From: Flavobacteriaceae bacterium
GTDB taxonomy: Bacteria; Bacteroidota; Bacteroidia; Flavobacteriales; Flavobacteriaceae
Assembly (NCBI GenBank): GCA_947451525.1
Contig: CANFZM010000007.1
Span: forward strand, 1 to 64,000
DNA length: 64,000 nucleotides
Reading direction: 5' to 3'
Shown: piece after piece, positions 61,702 through 64,000 of the stretch
Numbering within the stretch: position 1 is the stretch's first letter
Layout of the letters: every line of letters starts with the position of its first letter
The notes under the pieces: generated by a model
The model's database searches: none
Seen by the model: only the letters and a program-made list of their open reading frames with translations
What the model was told of the DNA's origin: nothing
Translations under genes and position numbers: made by a program

Positions 61702-64000
61702 ATGAGAAAATCATTACACAACTTTAAATTTCTTTTTCTAGCACTTTTGTTTTGTGCTAATGTAAGTTGGAGCCAAACAATTTTTCAAGAAACTTTTGGT
61801 TCAACTGCTTTTACAGTTACCAATAATTATTCTGGAGGAACTTCATCTCCTGCTGTTAATTATACTACAAACATTGCAGGGTATAGCGCTGTAGGTTTAG
61901 ATACTAACAATAATGGTTTTTTAAACTTTATGCCAAATACAGGAACTGGTGCTAATAGAGTTAGTGTGGTTGGGGCTTTACCAACTGGTTCTGGTTTAAA
62001 TGGAGTATTGCATTCTAATACTAATCTTGTTACTTGGACAGTAAATATGAAGTCTTCAAGATTATCTACCAATACATTTTCTTCTTCAACAGGTTATCCT
62101 GCAAATAAATATTTTAATGCTGTTGTTTTATGTGCTACCAATGGTAATTTAATATCCAATATGTCATCTCCAGGTACTGGTTATGCTGTAGTAGTGCAAA
62201 AAAGCAGTAATAATAGTGTGTCTGGTAAAGCAAGTATTAATTTAATCAAATTTAGTAACGGAATTGGGGATGTTGTAAATGAAGCTTCTGTAGTTACAAG
62301 ATTAATTGAATCTCCAGAGTTAGCACAAATTCCAAGTGCAACAACGCCTAATAATTTAAGTGTTAAAGTTACTTACAATTCTTCAATTGATCTTTGGGAA
62401 CTTTCTTATCGTGAAGATGCAGGAACAATTATTTTAGATGCGGCTACCGGATCTTTAACTCTTGGAGGTACAGCAACTGATGTGCCTACTACATCTGCAA
62501 TGACAAATTTTGGATATGTTGTAGGTTTACAAAGCAGTACAAATGTTGCCGGTTCCTACCAATTTGATAATTTACAAATAACTTTAAGTCCACCACCAGC
62601 TTATACTGCTCCTCCAGTAGTTGAAAAAAGACAAGCATTAAATAGTTCTTTAAACCCAACAGTTGCTAATTTAGTTGCAACTGGAACAAATTTAAAATGG
62701 TACGCTGCTTTAACAGGTGGTTCTCCTATAGCATCTTCAGCACCTTTAAGTTATACTAATTATTATGTATCTCAAACGGTAAATGGTACTGAAAGTACTA
62801 GAGTTGCAACACAAGTATTTGTTGGAGATACAGCATTAAAAACATTACCATTTTACGAAGGTTTTGCTGGTTACAATATTGCTGATAAATTGATATTAAT
62901 GAATAATGGTGCTAATACGCTTTTAACAACTAATAACGGAGTTGGTTTAGGTTCATGGTCTATTACTCCAAGTGCTAATATTACAGATGATGTAACTATT
63001 GTTGCATCGCCAGGATGGAGTGCAAATGTGCTTCCAACTGAAACAGGTAATGCAATTACTTATGCAGGATCTGGTATTGATCCAGAATTGCAATTTACTA
63101 ATACCACTAGCGGAAGTTTATACTCTTCTTTTGTTTTTACTGCTGCAGATGCGACTTCAATTGTTGCTTCAACTACTACAGATTCTAACTATTCTATTCC
63201 AACTGGATTTTATAGTTTTTTATCAGAATCTATCAATTCTGGTACAGGATCTGTGTCAACTTACTACACATCGAGTGTTATGTTTAGAAAAAATATTGCT
63301 ACGGGCAAATTCAATCTAGGATTATCTAAATCAAATAGTATTACAGAGTGTGTTTGGAGTCCTACAGAATATGACTTTAATACACAACATGTAATTGTAA
63401 TAAGTTATGAAAATATTGGAGATGCGAATGATTTAAACCAGGTTTCTAATTTATGGATAGACCCAACAACTACTACACAACCTGCTGCTACTTTATCGCA
63501 AAATAATCCATTAACTCCAGTAACTAGAAGTAATATAGATAGAATAAAATTAGTTCAAGCATCTTCAGCTTCTACGCCATTAATTACAATGGATGAAATT
63601 AGAGTTGCAAATAATTGGGGACAAACTTTAGGTGGACCTTCAACCTATGTTGCTTTGCCAGTTGTTGAATCAAGACAAGCATTTAACAGTAATTCAAATC
63701 CAATAGTTGCTAACTTAGTTGCTACAGGAAGTAATTTAAAATGGTATTCCACTTCTACAGGAGGTTCTGTATTGGCAACTTCAACACCTTTAACTTACAG
63801 TAATTATTATGTTTCTCAAACGGTTAATGGCAACGAAAGTCCAAGAGTTGGAACCCAAGTTTTCGTAGGAGATACTGCATTAAAAACTTTGCCATTATAT
63901 GAAAATTTTGGAAGTTATACTATTGCTGATAAATTAATTTTAATGAATAATGGAGCAAATACTCTTGTTGCTACTAATGCAGGTGTTGGTTTAGGATCTT
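61702..64000 (+). CDS. Large secreted protein with 348-residue repeats, cut by window edge
   Basis: From ATG at 61702 the frame is open to the window end (766 complete codons). It starts with a signal peptide (FKFLFLALLFCANVSWSQ). An N-terminal jelly-roll-like domain (about 61.78-62.58 kb) is followed by an Ig-like unit (VANLVATGTNLKWYAALTGG) and a second jelly-roll-like domain (LPFYEGFAGYNIADKLILMN and on). The same Ig plus jelly-roll unit starts again exactly 1,044 bases later (62617 and 63661). No sorting domain is visible because the gene is cut, but the architecture and signal peptide fit a T9SS cargo protein. Function unknown; adhesin or polymer-binding protein are the obvious possibilities. 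Confidence 0.82.
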   Translation, partial: MRKSLHNFKFLFLALLFCANVSWSQTIFQETFGSTAFTVTNNYSGGTSSPAVNYTTNIAGYSAVGLDTNNNGFLNFMPNTGTGANRVSVVGALPTGSGLNGVLHSNTNLVTWTVNMKSSRLSTNTFSSSTGYPANKYFNAVVLCATNGNLISNMSSPGTGYAVVVQKSSNNSVSGKASINLIKFSNGIGDVVNEASVVTRLIESPELAQIPSATTPNNLSVKVTYNSSIDLWELSYREDAGTIILDAATGSLTLGGTATDVPTTSAMTNFGYVVGLQSSTNVAGSYQFDNLQITLSPPPAYTAPPVVEKRQALNSSLNPTVANLVATGTNLKWYAALTGGSPIASSAPLSYTNYYVSQTVNGTESTRVATQVFVGDTALKTLPFYEGFAGYNIADKLILMNNGANTLLTTNNGVGLGSWSITPSANITDDVTIVASPGWSANVLPTETGNAITYAGSGIDPELQFTNTTSGSLYSSFVFTAADATSIVASTTTDSNYSIPTGFYSFLSESINSGTGSVSTYYTSSVMFRKNIATGKFNLGLSKSNSITECVWSPTEYDFNTQHVIVISYENIGDANDLNQVSNLWIDPTTTTQPAATLSQNNPLTPVTRSNIDRIKLVQASSASTPLITMDEIRVANNWGQTLGGPSTYVALPVVESRQAFNSNSNPIVANLVATGSNLKWYSTSTGGSVLATSTPLTYSNYYVSQTVNGNESPRVGTQVFVGDTALKTLPLYENFGSYTIADKLILMNNGANTLVATNAGVGLGS

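Noticed and set aside
1..64000. tRNA, rRNA or riboswitch genes
   Set aside because: No cloverleaf, rRNA signature or recognisable riboswitch core was found by eye; a structured-RNA search would be needed to exclude small RNAs.

Overview
This window looks like part of a low-GC chromosome from the Bacteroidota, most likely a Flavobacteriaceae member close to Flavobacterium. Three things support this: very large secreted proteins with type IX secretion system (T9SS) C-terminal sorting domains of both type A and type C, AT-rich leaders with weak Shine-Dalgarno sequences, and several promoters of the form TTG-N17-20-TAnnTTTG typical of this phylum. No tRNA, rRNA or CRISPR array was recognised.

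Layout. (1) 1-1925: part of an IS21-family element on the minus strand (istB cut by the window edge, complete istA, and a terminal array of about 24-bp repeats). (2) 1926-32610: four giant T9SS adhesin-like genes in tandem on the plus strand, with sorting types A, C, C, A. The first has lost its 5' end and signal peptide to the IS21 element. The outer pair share a C-terminal block (MopE-like metal-binding motif, three FN3-like repeats, type A tail) and a terminator; the inner pair share an N-terminal domain and a roughly 530-residue type C tail. (3) 32888-39105: prfC (minus), then two SurA/PpiC-type periplasmic prolyl isomerases and a MoxR-type ATPase (plus). (4) 39586-41452: two small T9SS cargo genes, each broken by what reads as loss of one T, followed by a perfect 26-bp-arm palindrome. 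(5) 41789-47225: aconitase (plus), then an N-terminally extended GAPDH and an HtrA protease (minus). (6) 47381-51408: a plus-strand cell-wall block with dapF, a GNAT acetyltransferase, mltG, a DUF2279 protein and a lysozyme-like protein. (7) 51613-54281: minus-strand methyltransferase, low-molecular-weight tyrosine phosphatase and dnaA, with a DnaA box in the dnaA leader. (8) 54468-61293: housekeeping genes (thioesterase, IMPACT protein, HAD phosphatase, ribD, GNAT, prmC, ABC permease, hisS). (9) 61702-64000: start of another giant secreted protein with a 348-residue internal repeat, cut by the window edge.

How the parts fit. The secreted giants would cross the inner membrane by Sec and the outer membrane by the T9SS; the SurA-like foldases and HtrA are the kind of periplasmic quality-control factors such cargo needs, although the link is inferred from function and position only. 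The most notable signals are structural: an IS21-decapitated adhesin, signs of recent sequence exchange and module deletion between paralogous giant genes, twin one-base frameshifts in neighbouring cargo genes, and short dispersed repeats that have entered the prmC coding sequence in frame. No clearly new multi-gene system was recognised.
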